A program made the position numbers and the translations under genes. Positions 1 through 6,604 of a stretch of DNA of 16,888 nucleotides are shown piece after piece. The stretch is from an uncultured Clostridia bacterium (lineage in GTDB: Bacteria > Bacillota > Clostridia > Oscillospirales > CAG-272): the NCBI GenBank assembly GCA_946404295.1, contig CAMJDE010000010.1:1-16888 (forward strand), in the 5' to 3' direction. Below the pieces are notes generated by a model, which did not search any database, had not been told where the DNA came from, and saw only the letters and a program-made list of their open reading frames with translations. Positions within the stretch are counted from its first letter, which is position 1; each line of letters opens with the position of its first letter.

Positions 1-420
1 TTCGGCAGGTGCCCTTTTTGTTGGCGGATCAGTCGGCTTTGAACTCTCCGAGTTTCCGCGCCGGACGGCGCGGAAACTCTAAGGCGCTCGCCATCCTATA
101 CGGCTGCCCTTTCCTCTTTTTCGGGCGAGAGCCGGAGAGTAGCCCGCCCGACAAGTCGGGCGGGCGTCAGATCTCTCCTTCTCCGCCCCAATGGTTACTT
201 TTCAACCTGCAAAAACTCCCTGCTCCACCTCATCTGTCTCGCGTTGCTCGACATCTTCCCCTCAAGGGGAAGACTCGGAACGAATCCGTGCCCCCAACGC
301 GCTCGCCGTCGCATAGTCGCCCGGGGCGCGCGGCGTGCCGCACACCTCGGGCTCCTTGCTTTGGGCAAGACCGCTTCCCGAAAAACAGTCCACAGGACTG
401 TTTTTCGCTCGCTAACCCCG
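1..420 (+). repeat. Structured dispersed repeat, copy A (cut by window edge)
   Basis: Bases 1-377 are identical to 2168-2544; 378-420 are similar but changed, and similarity ends near 421. The window starts inside the loop of a hairpin that is complete in copy B, so the true left end lies outside. The unit is a string of hairpins: a 13-bp stem at about 50-79, a 10-bp stem at about 143-164 (CCCGCCCGAC/GTCGGGCGGG), an 8-bp stem near 255-274 (TCTTCCCC/GGGGAAGA), and a 13-bp stem at 379-407. Open frames cross it on both strands but have no ribosome binding site and resemble no protein I know, so I treat it as non-coding. It could be a miniature mobile element or a structured RNA. Confidence 0.9.
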
Positions 421-475
421 TTGGGGAGGCAAAGGTTACGCACGCCGAGATAATCTCTCCTTCTCCGCCAAGTGA

Positions 476-522
476 GACCTAAATTGAACCCCAAATGTTC
501 AGTTTAGGTCTTTACTTTTTGC
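476..522 (+). terminator. Intrinsic terminator upstream of the small-gene operon
   Basis: A 14-bp stem with one G:T pair (GACCTAAATTGAAC at 476-489 with GTTCAGTTTAGGTC at 497-510) and a 7-nt loop is followed by TTTACTTTTT. It would stop + strand transcription from repeat copy A or genes left of the window, insulating the operon that starts about 90 bp later. Confidence 0.8.
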
Positions 523-573
523 CTTTCCATAGTATCCTCTTCCCATCCGAAGCAATTTTTATCACACAAAAGA

Positions 574-602
574 TTGACGAATCCGTTTCTGTGTGGTATA
601 AT
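574..602 (+). promoter_or_regulatory. Sigma-A promoter of the DUF3990/DUF3791 operon
   Basis: TTGACG (574-579), a 17-bp spacer and TATAAT (597-602), a near-consensus promoter. Transcription should start near 609, leaving only about 11 nt before the ATG at 620, so the leader is extremely short. Confidence 0.85.
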
Positions 603-619
603 GAATCAGGGTGATAAAA

Positions 620-916
620 ATGCTGATCGGTCAAATCATAAAAAACGAATCTGAACGCAACGAACAGATGATTCGTGAATACGAAGCATTGATTTCCGAA
701 TTGCCGAAAGGATCTTTGATTTGTCGGAAGAACGAATACTACTATCTGAAATTCAGGGATAAAGGCAAGGTTTTCGATCAATACGTAGGCAAAGATTCCG
801 CCGTTGTGGAAGAAATCAGACAAAAACTGGCGCTTCGACGTCATTATAAGGAAATGCTCTCCGCTTTAAAACGAGAGAAAAAAACGATTTGCAGAATGCT
901 TGAGGGACTGACATGA
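620..916 (+). CDS. Small charged protein, first gene of ART-module operon (DUF6788-like?)
   Basis: A 98-aa, Lys/Arg/Glu-rich soluble protein with no signal peptide or membrane segment. The centre carries LPKGSL followed by a Tyr-rich stretch (EYYYLKFRDKGKVFDQYVG). The C-terminal 45 residues look helical and possibly coiled-coil. The central pattern resembles small DUF6788-type proteins, but this is from memory. I chose ATG 620 because AGGGTG at 608-613 is a plausible ribosome binding site; an in-frame GTG at 611 would add three residues but leaves no room for one. The stop overlaps the next start (ATGA at 913-916), implying translational coupling. Base composition is AT-rich compared with genes after 3180. 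It may act as an antitoxin or accessory to the downstream ADP-ribosyltransferase-like protein, but the sequence does not show this. Confidence 0.7.
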   Translation: MLIGQIIKNESERNEQMIREYEALISELPKGSLICRKNEYYYLKFRDKGKVFDQYVGKDSAVVEEIRQKLALRRHYKEMLSALKREKKTICRMLEGLT

Positions 917-1407
917 TTATTTATCACGGAAGTACGGTAGCGGTTGAAAAGCCGGAAATCATACGGAGCGATGCGTGCCTTGATTTCGGTTTCGGATTTT
1001 ATACGACGACGTCATACGAACAGGCTGAACGCTGGGCGAGAATCAAAATGCGTCGTTTGAATGCCGAGCAGGGATGCGTTTCGGTTTACGATTTCGATTT
1101 TGAATCTGCGAAAAAGAATGTGGAGATTCTTAGATTCCCAACTGCCGATATAGAATGGTTGCGATTTGTTGTTGCAAACCGTCGCGGCGAAGAGAAAAAC
1201 AAGGAGGCGGAAATGTTCATCGGTCCCGTAGCGGACGACAACGTGTACCGTTCTATTCGACTCTTTGAAACGGGTGTGCTGGACGCCGAAGAAACTGTAA
1301 AAAGATTAAAAACCGAAGTGCTGCAGGATCAATGGGCTTTCCGTTCCGAAAAAGCGTTATCGTTTTTACACTTCATTGAGGCGAAGGAGATCAAGGAGGG
1401 GCGTTGA
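913..1407 (+). CDS. DUF3990 family ADP-ribosyltransferase-like protein, probable toxin
   Basis: A 164-aa soluble protein. It opens with IIYHGS (residues 2-7), then DFGFGFYTTTSYEQAERWA (about 24-42), and later DQWAFRSEKALSFLHF near 138-153. This order matches DUF3990 proteins, placed in the ADP-ribosyltransferase fold group. There YHGS holds the NAD-binding His, the GFYTT segment the second conserved motif, and the late Q/F-S motif the third. If active it would transfer ADP-ribose from NAD to an unknown cytoplasmic target. It starts in ATGA overlap with the gene before and is followed by two small genes, one of the DUF3791 family that often accompanies DUF3990. The toxin role is inferred from the fold and neighbours. 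The family is assigned from motif memory, not a search. Confidence 0.8.
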   Translation: MIIYHGSTVAVEKPEIIRSDACLDFGFGFYTTTSYEQAERWARIKMRRLNAEQGCVSVYDFDFESAKKNVEILRFPTADIEWLRFVVANRRGEEKNKEAEMFIGPVADDNVYRSIRLFETGVLDAEETVKRLKTEVLQDQWAFRSEKALSFLHFIEAKEIKEGR

Positions 1408-1409
1408 AA

Positions 1410-1646
1410 ATGGGACAGGAGCAATTTGCCGCACTGATGCCGATCATCACCGAGAGTCTGGCAAGTAGGATAGTGCAAGAACAAAAACTGTCGGAAACCG
1501 ACGCGATTATCGCACTGTATAATTCCAAACTGTACGCTTTGCTTGAAGACGAGAACACCAAGCTTTGGCAGTACAGTACCGAGATGCTTTATCGTCTGTT
1601 CGAGGAAGAGCAAAAAACCGGAAGCATATCGTTCCCCGACGTATGA
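1410..1646 (+). CDS. Small acidic hypothetical protein between DUF3990 and DUF3791 genes
   Basis: A 78-aa acidic, mostly helical protein without signal peptide or membrane segment. The pattern DAIIALYNSKLYALLEDE followed by LWQYS and LYRLFEEE is distinctive, and proteins like it tend to sit beside DUF3990 and DUF3791 genes in gut Firmicutes, though I cannot name a family. ATG 1410 is preferred because GGAGGGG ends 8 nt upstream; the in-frame TTG at 1404 is too close to that site and overlaps the previous stop. The stop codon (1644-1646) overlaps an ATG at 1643. A regulatory or antitoxin role is conceivable only from context. Confidence 0.75.
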   Translation: MGQEQFAALMPIITESLASRIVQEQKLSETDAIIALYNSKLYALLEDENTKLWQYSTEMLYRLFEEEQKTGSISFPDV

Positions 1647-1660
1647 GAGGAGAAAAGGAC

Positions 1661-1882
1661 ATGAGCAAAGAAATGTCTTTTACGATTTTTTGTATCGAGA
1701 ACTATAAGGTCTACAAGTCTTTGAGTGGGCAAGAGACCTTGGCGTTGTTTCGTCAGAACGGTGTTCTCGATTATTTGCACGAGTTTTACGACGTACTTCA
1801 CACGACCGGATATCAATACGTCAATCACGATATCGATATCTATTTGAAAGCACGGAACGCCGCAGTGCGCGCGTCTGTCTGA
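1661..1882 (+). CDS. DUF3791 family small protein
   Basis: A 73-aa protein opening MSKEMSFTIFCIENYK, with LSGQETLALFRQNGVLDYL in the middle and YQYVNHDIDIYLKAR near the end. This is the usual layout and length of DUF3791 proteins, small helical proteins commonly encoded next to DUF3990 and presumed partners of it. ATG 1661 is chosen because AGGAG at 1648-1652 lies 8 nt upstream; the in-frame ATG at 1643 overlaps the previous stop and would add six residues (MRGEKD). It is the last gene of the operon. I see no clear terminator directly behind it, although the large hairpin opening repeat copy B (2143-2194) could stop transcripts. Confidence 0.78.
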   Translation: MSKEMSFTIFCIENYKVYKSLSGQETLALFRQNGVLDYLHEFYDVLHTTGYQYVNHDIDIYLKARNAAVRASV

Positions 1883-2142
1883 TGAAATGCAAAACAGATT
1901 ATGTCAATTGCTTTCAATAATCCAAACAACCAGATTCTATTTCTTCAAAAATAAAACAAACGTTTGGTTGATACTCCGCCAAAAGAAATCGGCAAAACGA
2001 TTGCACGGGGTTTGATTGAGAACAAGAAAGCACATTTATTTATACGAGCGGGTGTTCTCTTTCGTTTCAACCTATTTAAAATGGGCGGGATAGTATTTCG
2101 CGCCTGCCTTTTCGCAAGTATTCAATATAGGCTACTACCGCC
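1883..2142. other. Gene-poor spacer before repeat copy B, possible coding remnant
   Basis: AT-rich sequence with no convincing gene. A short open frame around 1964-2090 reads VDTPPKEIGKTIARGL near its start, which looks protein-like, but it has no ribosome binding site and runs into the repeat, so it may be a decayed gene tail. An imperfect inverted repeat lies at 2083-2095 and 2133-2144 (GGGCGGGATAGTA with TACTACCGCCCC), just before the hairpin of copy B. It may be part of the repeat's left end, which copy A cannot confirm because the window starts too late. Confidence 0.45.
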
Positions 2143-2590
2143 CCGCCAACAAAAAGGACATCTGCCATTCGGCAGGTGCCCTTTTTGTTGGCGGATCAGT
2201 CGGCTTTGAACTCTCCGAGTTTCCGCGCCGGACGGCGCGGAAACTCTAAGGCGCTCGCCATCCTATACGGCTGCCCTTTCCTCTTTTTCGGGCGAGAGCC
2301 GGAGAGTAGCCCGCCCGACAAGTCGGGCGGGCGTCAGATCTCTCCTTCTCCGCCCCAATGGTTACTTTTCAACCTGCAAAAACTCCCTGCTCCACCTCAT
2401 CTGTCTCGCGTTGCTCGACATCTTCCCCTCAAGGGGAAGACTCGGAACGAATCCGTGCCCCCAACGCGCTCGCCGTCGCATAGTCGCCCGGGGCGCGCGG
2501 CGTGCCGCACACCTCGGGCTCCTTGCTTTGGGCAAGACCGCTTCACGACAAACAGTACACCGGACTGTTTGTCGCTCGCTAACCCCTCAA
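2143..2590 (+). repeat. Structured dispersed repeat, copy B
   Basis: It begins with a 52-nt hairpin (2143-2194): a 24-position stem with one mismatch, one G:T pair and the loop ATTC. From 2168 to 2544 it is base-for-base identical to 1-377. At 2546-2574 the last hairpin differs from copy A at several positions, including a paired A:T to C:G change that keeps the stem. After about 2590 the two copies share only the C4/G4 hairpin theme. The copy lies directly downstream of the DUF3990/DUF3791 operon in the same orientation as copy A. Confidence 0.9.
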
Positions 2591-2685
2591 GGGGAAGACT
2601 TGGAACGGTGAAGCGTCAATTCATCACTTCTCAACCCTCGGTTTTTCTGTCGGTTGGCGAATGCGTAATGTTATCGTCGGAGAGG

Positions 2686-2714
2686 TTGACAACCGCGGGA
2701 GAGTGTGTTACAAT
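2686..2714 (+). promoter_or_regulatory. Near-consensus promoter for a predicted small RNA
   Basis: TTGACA (2686-2691), a 17-bp spacer and TACAAT (2709-2714). Start predicted near 2721. No start codon with a ribosome binding site follows for more than 400 bp. Confidence 0.8.
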
Positions 2715-2720
2715 ACTCCC

Positions 2721-2792
2721 AGAAGGCCTTTCGTTAATAGTGCCCAACGAGGTATGCAGTTGGGGATTAACTTGCGAGAGGTCTTCTTTTTC
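2721..2792 (+). ncRNA. Candidate hairpin small RNA with its own promoter and terminator
   Basis: From the predicted start, almost the whole RNA folds into one rod. A 12-bp outer stem (GAAGGCCTTTCG at 2722-2733 with CGAGAGGTCTTC at 2775-2786, two G:U pairs) encloses a 5-bp TTAAT/ATTAA helix and a 6-bp CCCAAC/GTTGGG helix. The 10-nt apical loop is GAGGTATGCA. TTTTT follows at 2787-2791, so the outer stem can double as an intrinsic terminator. It lacks the features I would expect of 6S RNA, tmRNA, RNase P RNA or SRP RNA. It could be a trans-acting small RNA or a leader for weak read-through to 3039. The promoter and fold are visible; expression and function are inferred. Confidence 0.5.
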
Positions 2793-2867
2793 GTATTTGT
2801 CAAAACCAATATCGTCTTTTCCTCCGGCGGCTGAAGCGAGTGAAACGTCTTCCCCAACATTTCAGGG

Positions 2868-2925
2868 GAGCCCCATTGGTTACTATTCAACCCTTGAAAA
2901 CTCTTTGTTCCGTCTCGCCGGTTTA
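2868..2925 (+). repeat. Diverged fragment of the structured repeat
   Basis: CCCCATTGGTTACTATTCAA (2871-2890), followed by similar A-rich and CTCGCC blocks, matches CCCCAATGGTTACTTTTCAA at about 186-205 and its copy-B equivalent with a few substitutions. It is an older, partial copy of the same element in the same orientation. Confidence 0.55.
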
Positions 2926-3011
2926 CGACGGCGAGGCGATCGCCCTCTCCGAACCCTGCCGTTTTTCGACGACTTTTCCCCGGTAACGCCAACCGACGGA
3001 GCGCAAGACGG

Positions 3012-3039
3012 GCGCCCTCTTCACGAGGGCGCTTTTTTT
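3012..3039 (+). terminator. Strong intrinsic terminator with no gene before it
   Basis: Perfect 8-bp stem GCGCCCTC/GAGGGCGC, loop TTCAC, then seven T (3033-3039). No coding gene lies between 1882 and this point, so it must end a non-coding transcript, probably read-through from the 2686 promoter or the operon at 620. It isolates the opine dehydrogenase promoter downstream. Confidence 0.85.
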
Positions 3040-3083
3040 GCCGCAAAAATATGAAAAAAACCGTTCTATTATCGCAAAAAAAC

Positions 3084-3112
3084 TTGATTATTTGAACGCG
3101 GTCTGCTATAAT
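3084..3112 (+). promoter_or_regulatory. Promoter of the opine dehydrogenase cluster
   Basis: TTGATT (3084-3089), 17-bp spacer, TATAAT (3107-3112). Start near 3119 gives a leader of about 60 nt containing a small AGGTT/AACCT hairpin and the binding site AGAGGAG at 3165-3171. Confidence 0.75.
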
Positions 3113-3179
3113 ATATAGGAAGGATAGGTTAAGCAACCTACGCCGACACAATACGCTATCAAAAAGAGGAGAATACGAA

Positions 3180-4256
3180 ATGAAAGTTGCAATTCTGGGA
3201 TCCGGAAACGGCGCGCTTGCGGAGGCGTTCGAGTGGTCGAGAGCGGGACACGAGATCTATATGTACGATTTCCCGCAGTTTGACAAACAGATCGCCGCGA
3301 TCACCAAAGCGGGCGGCATTACGAGCGAGGGAATGATGGAGGGCTTTATGCCCGTCAAGTACGCGGGACACGATATCGAGCTGGTCTTGAAGGACGCCGA
3401 TCTGGTCTTCGCGGTCGGTCCCGCCTACGCGACCGAGCCGTTCGGTAAGGCGTGCGCTCCCTACGCCGCGAAGGGTCAGATCTTCGTGGTCTGCCCGAGT
3501 TCCTGCATGGGCGCGATCCTGTTCAAAAACGCGCTGGGGCTCTCGGTCGAGGATCACTCGGTCACGGTCGCCGACACCTCCACGCTTCCCTACGCCGTCC
3601 GCATCATCGGCGACGCGAAGATCGCGGTCTACAACCGTCTCGGCGGCGGCGTTCTGCTCGCCACGCTCCCGAGCAGCAAAAACGATATGGTCTACGACCT
3701 TCTGAAACCGGTGCACGAATGCGTCGAGAAGGCGAAAAACATCTTCCAGACCTGCCTGCAGAACGCGAACCCGATGCTTCACCCCTGCATCACGACGCTG
3801 AACGCGGCGCGCATCGAGGGTCCCGACGACTTCTTCTTCTACGAAGAGGGCGTGACCCCCGGCGTCGGACGGCTGCTGAAAGCGATCGACGACGAGCGCA
3901 TCGAACTGGGCAAGGCACTCGGGCTTGAGATCGAGAACGACCCGCACATCAGCATCCGTCAGGGGTATCTGACCGAGGAGAGTTACGATCACGGCTACTC
4001 GAAGGCGCCCGGCTTCATGGGGATCAAGGCGCAGACGCAGCTCGACTACCGTTACTACAACGAGGACGCGGGCTTTGGTCTTGTGCTGTGGGTCGACCTC
4101 GCCGATCGGCTCGGGCTGGAACTGCCCAACGTGCGCGCGATGCTGCAGATCGTTTCGTCGATCATGGGCCGCGACTACAAAGCCGAGAAAGCCCGGACGC
4201 TCGACACGCTGGGACTTGCCGGTTACTCGATGGAAGAACTCTTGAAGATCCTGTAA
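3180..4256 (+). CDS. NAD/NADP octopine/nopaline dehydrogenase family protein
   Basis: A 358-aa cytoplasmic oxidoreductase. The N-terminus has a Rossmann fingerprint (VAILGSGNGALAEA, residues 3-16, with G7, G9 and G11). The second half carries the octopine-dehydrogenase signature NPMLHPCITTLNAARIEG, where His201 matches the family's catalytic His, then FFFYEEGVTPGVGRLLKAID. Length and motif order are normal. Family members reductively join an amino acid's amino group to a 2-oxo acid to make an opine, or run it backwards; the substrate cannot be read here. AGAGGAG lies 8 nt before ATG 3180. It leads a cluster with an EamA exporter, a CapA-like protein and an M20 amidohydrolase, which is compatible with making and exporting, or taking apart, an N-substituted amino acid. 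A hairpin follows the stop, so downstream genes may depend on read-through. Confidence 0.88.
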   Translation: MKVAILGSGNGALAEAFEWSRAGHEIYMYDFPQFDKQIAAITKAGGITSEGMMEGFMPVKYAGHDIELVLKDADLVFAVGPAYATEPFGKACAPYAAKGQIFVVCPSSCMGAILFKNALGLSVEDHSVTVADTSTLPYAVRIIGDAKIAVYNRLGGGVLLATLPSSKNDMVYDLLKPVHECVEKAKNIFQTCLQNANPMLHPCITTLNAARIEGPDDFFFYEEGVTPGVGRLLKAIDDERIELGKALGLEIENDPHISIRQGYLTEESYDHGYSKAPGFMGIKAQTQLDYRYYNEDAGFGLVLWVDLADRLGLELPNVRAMLQIVSSIMGRDYKAEKARTLDTLGLAGYSMEELLKIL

Positions 4257-4269
4257 TATTCCTTCTTTT

Positions 4270-4306
4270 GAAACGGGATCTCCCGCCCCGGCGGGGATCC
4301 CGTTTC
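4270..4306 (+). terminator. Hairpin between opine dehydrogenase and EamA genes, partial terminator
   Basis: An 11-bp stem GAAACGGGATC/GATCCCGTTTC continues past a bulged T into CCCGCC/GGCGGG. Only GGTCAGTTTT follows, a weak T-tract, so it may attenuate rather than stop transcription into 4338, where I find no separate promoter. Confidence 0.65.
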
Positions 4307-4337
4307 GGTCAGTTTTGATACGACTTGCAGGCGTCAT

Positions 4338-5306
4338 ATGGACATACAGACCGAAACCAAACCGCAAAAGCGAAAACGGACGATCGCCTATCTCGGGATC
4401 GTCGCGGTCGTTTTCGTATGGGGGCTTTACCCCGTTTTTACGTCCGACCTCCTCGGCGTCTATTCGGGCGGGGCGTTCACGCTCGCGAGTTCGCTCGTGT
4501 CCGCCGTCGTTCTTTTGCCGGAGTGTCTGCCCAAACTGAAATATATCGACAGATCCTATTTCAAGGTCGCCGTCCCGACGGGCTTCGTCGTGGGAGCGGC
4601 GAACCTGCTCCAGAAGATCGGTCTGACCTATACGACCCCGACGCGCTACGCCTTTCTTGAAAACCTGTCGTGCGTGGTCGTGCCGATCCTGCTCTTCCTG
4701 TTCATCCGGAAAAAGCCGCATCCCCTGACGATTTCGGCGAGTTTGCTCTGCCTTGCCGGGTGCTTCATCATGAGCGGGGTGTCGGGTGAGGGCGTCTCGA
4801 TCGGCGCGGGGGAGATCCTCTGCGCGCTGGCGGGCGTGCTCTACGGCGTGAATATCGCGGCGACGGGGGTTTTTGCCGTCCGGATGAACGCGATGCTCTA
4901 CGTGATGATCCAGATGTGGGTCAACGTCGCCGTGTCGGGGGTCGCCGCCTTCGCGCTCAACGCGATCAAGGTCGGGGGCAAGCCGATCGAGCGTTTCGCC
5001 TTCTCGTGGGAGTGGCGGCATCTTCTTCTCGTCGCGGTCCTGGTGCTGGCGATCAGTACCTTCGGCTGGATCGTCCGCACCGAGGCGCTGAAATACGTGA
5101 ACGCGTCGGTCGTGGCGGTCATTATGCCCTTCTCCTCGGTGGTGACGGGGATCGTCGCCGTCCTTGTCGGGAAGGATTCCTTTGCGCTTCCGCTCCTCTT
5201 CGGGGGGCTGATCATTCTGCTCGCCTCGGTGCTGTCGAGCGTGGCGGACGTCCGCGAAAGCAAACGAAAATACGAACATTTGAAGGAGCCGATCGACGAT
5301 GATTAA
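4338..5306 (+). CDS. EamA/DMT superfamily transporter
   Basis: A 322-aa inner membrane protein with about ten hydrophobic helices in two similar halves, as usual for the drug/metabolite transporter superfamily. A basic N-terminal tail (TKPQKRKR) precedes helix 1 (AYLGIVAVVFVWGLYPVFTS). The helix following GLTYTTPTRYAFLENLS is the typical fourth-helix region, and WIVRTEALKYVNASVVAVIM is its counterpart in the second half. The C-terminal tail is short and charged. EamA proteins mostly export small metabolites, and relatives export opine metallophores beside opine dehydrogenases in other bacteria, so export of the upstream enzyme's product is a reasonable inference. No good ribosome binding site precedes ATG 4338. 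It overlaps the next gene by 8 nt. Confidence 0.88.
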   Translation: MDIQTETKPQKRKRTIAYLGIVAVVFVWGLYPVFTSDLLGVYSGGAFTLASSLVSAVVLLPECLPKLKYIDRSYFKVAVPTGFVVGAANLLQKIGLTYTTPTRYAFLENLSCVVVPILLFLFIRKKPHPLTISASLLCLAGCFIMSGVSGEGVSIGAGEILCALAGVLYGVNIAATGVFAVRMNAMLYVMIQMWVNVAVSGVAAFALNAIKVGGKPIERFAFSWEWRHLLLVAVLVLAISTFGWIVRTEALKYVNASVVAVIMPFSSVVTGIVAVLVGKDSFALPLLFGGLIILLASVLSSVADVRESKRKYEHLKEPIDDD

Positions 5307-6603
5307 AGTGATCGCAACGGGAGATGCGCTGTTCTGCGCCCCCTTCCCCCCGGAATACAGGAAACTGCGCGCGCCGCTCGACGCGTTTTTGTCCGAGGGC
5401 GACGTCCGGATCACGAACCTCGAAACCAACCTCTCGGATTTCGGATCGTTTGCCAACCAGTATTCGGGCGGGACGTGGCTGAACACGCGAAAAGAACTCT
5501 TCCCCGCGCTCGCCTCCTTCGGCTTCCACTTCTACGGGACGGCGAACAACCACGCGATGGACTACTCCCACGCGGGGCTTCTGTCGACGCTCCGGACCCT
5601 CGACGAAAACGGGGTCGCGCACGCCGGGAGCGGCAAGGACCTCGCGGAAGCCGAAGCGCCCGCGATCCTCCGTCTCGCGGGGGGCAAAACCGCCGCGATC
5701 TTCGCCGTCGACGCGTCGATGGAACGCCCGTCGATCGCGGGCAGGGCGAGCCGGATCTTCGCCGGGCGCCCGGGGGTGAACTACCTGCGGCACGAGGACC
5801 TTGTCCCGGTGTCGGAGCGCGAGATGGCGGAACTGAAAGCGATCGCCGAAACGACGGGGCTGAACGCCTACCGCGACGCGGAAATCGCGGCGGGCTATCA
5901 ACTGCCCGACCCCGAGGGAGTCTTCGTGTTCGGCTCGACGGCTTTCACGACCGACGCGACGGCGCCGAGATCGAAGTGCAACGCAAAAGACCTTGCGCGC
6001 CTGTGCGGGAATATCGAACGGGCGAAACGCGAAAACGATCTCGTTTTTATCCTGGTGCATTGCCACGACGAGGAGGGGACGGACGAAACCGACCCGCCCG
6101 CGTACTTAAAGGAGTTCTGCCGCGCGGCGATCGACGCCGGAGCGCACGCGGTTTTCGGCGGTGGGATACATATCCTGCGCGGTCTGGAACTCTACCGCGG
6201 AAAACCGATCTTCTATTCGCTCGGCGACTTTATCTATCAGGGTCCCTTGGTCGAGTATCTGCCGCCCGACTTTATGGAAAAGTACGGGCTGGACGTCGAC
6301 GCCTCCGCCAAAGAGGCGCTGTGGGTGCGGTCAAAGGGCGGCAAGATCGGGCTCTCAACGAACGAGAAAAACTACCTTTCCGTGGTGCCGAAACTCTGTT
6401 TTGACGACGCGGGCGAGTTGACCGACCTTTCGATGATGCCGATCCGCCTGACCTTTATGACCGGGGACGAGGCGGCAGACGGGCTTCCCTACTTCGCCGT
6501 GGGCGAGGAGGGCGAACGGGTATTCAAACGGTTCCGGGCAGCGTGTTCCAAACTCGGCACCGAACTGATCTACGAAAACGGAACGATCAAAGTGAGGAAC
6601 TGA
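5299..6603 (+). CDS. CapA family metallophosphatase-fold protein
   Basis: A 434-aa protein with no signal peptide. Motifs in order: ATGDALF (Asp9), NLETNLS (Glu42), TANNHAMDYS (Asn84-His85), LVHCHDEEG (His254, His256), and GGGIHILRGLELYRGKPIFYSLGDFIY (His291 onward). This is the order of the CapA/PgsA (PGA_cap) family, relatives of calcineurin-like phosphoesterases linked to poly-gamma-glutamate or cell-envelope polymers. The usual Gly-x-His-x-His metal motif reads Gly-Gly-Gly-Ile-His, so its first His is missing. AAGGAG lies 10 nt before ATG 5299, and the start overlaps the transporter's end. Two nt separate its stop codon from the amidohydrolase ATG, so the three genes are surely co-transcribed. 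The substrate is unknown; an amide or phosphoester tied to the cluster's metabolite is possible. Confidence 0.85.
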   Translation: MIKVIATGDALFCAPFPPEYRKLRAPLDAFLSEGDVRITNLETNLSDFGSFANQYSGGTWLNTRKELFPALASFGFHFYGTANNHAMDYSHAGLLSTLRTLDENGVAHAGSGKDLAEAEAPAILRLAGGKTAAIFAVDASMERPSIAGRASRIFAGRPGVNYLRHEDLVPVSEREMAELKAIAETTGLNAYRDAEIAAGYQLPDPEGVFVFGSTAFTTDATAPRSKCNAKDLARLCGNIERAKRENDLVFILVHCHDEEGTDETDPPAYLKEFCRAAIDAGAHAVFGGGIHILRGLELYRGKPIFYSLGDFIYQGPLVEYLPPDFMEKYGLDVDASAKEALWVRSKGGKIGLSTNEKNYLSVVPKLCFDDAGELTDLSMMPIRLTFMTGDEAADGLPYFAVGEEGERVFKRFRAACSKLGTELIYENGTIKVRN

Positions 6604-6604
6604 T

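Noticed and set aside
1..2590. Composite transposon with insertion-sequence ends
   Set aside because: The repeats encode no transposase and no clear terminal inverted repeats or target duplications are visible; left as a repeat-flanked cassette.
2721..3040. 6S RNA, tmRNA, RNase P RNA or SRP RNA
   Set aside because: Length and fold do not fit, and I see none of the hallmark sequences, such as a tRNA-like end or the RNase P core.
2176..3054. 292-codon open frame through repeat copy B
   Set aside because: It crosses hairpins, the small RNA promoter and a terminator, and has no ribosome binding site. Copy A carries the same frame only until the repeat ends.
3159..5486. 775-codon open frame on the - strand
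   Set aside because: It lies opposite the opine dehydrogenase and EamA genes, which have clear motifs. Its product is Arg/Asp/His-rich without any recognisable domain, an artefact of GC-rich codons.
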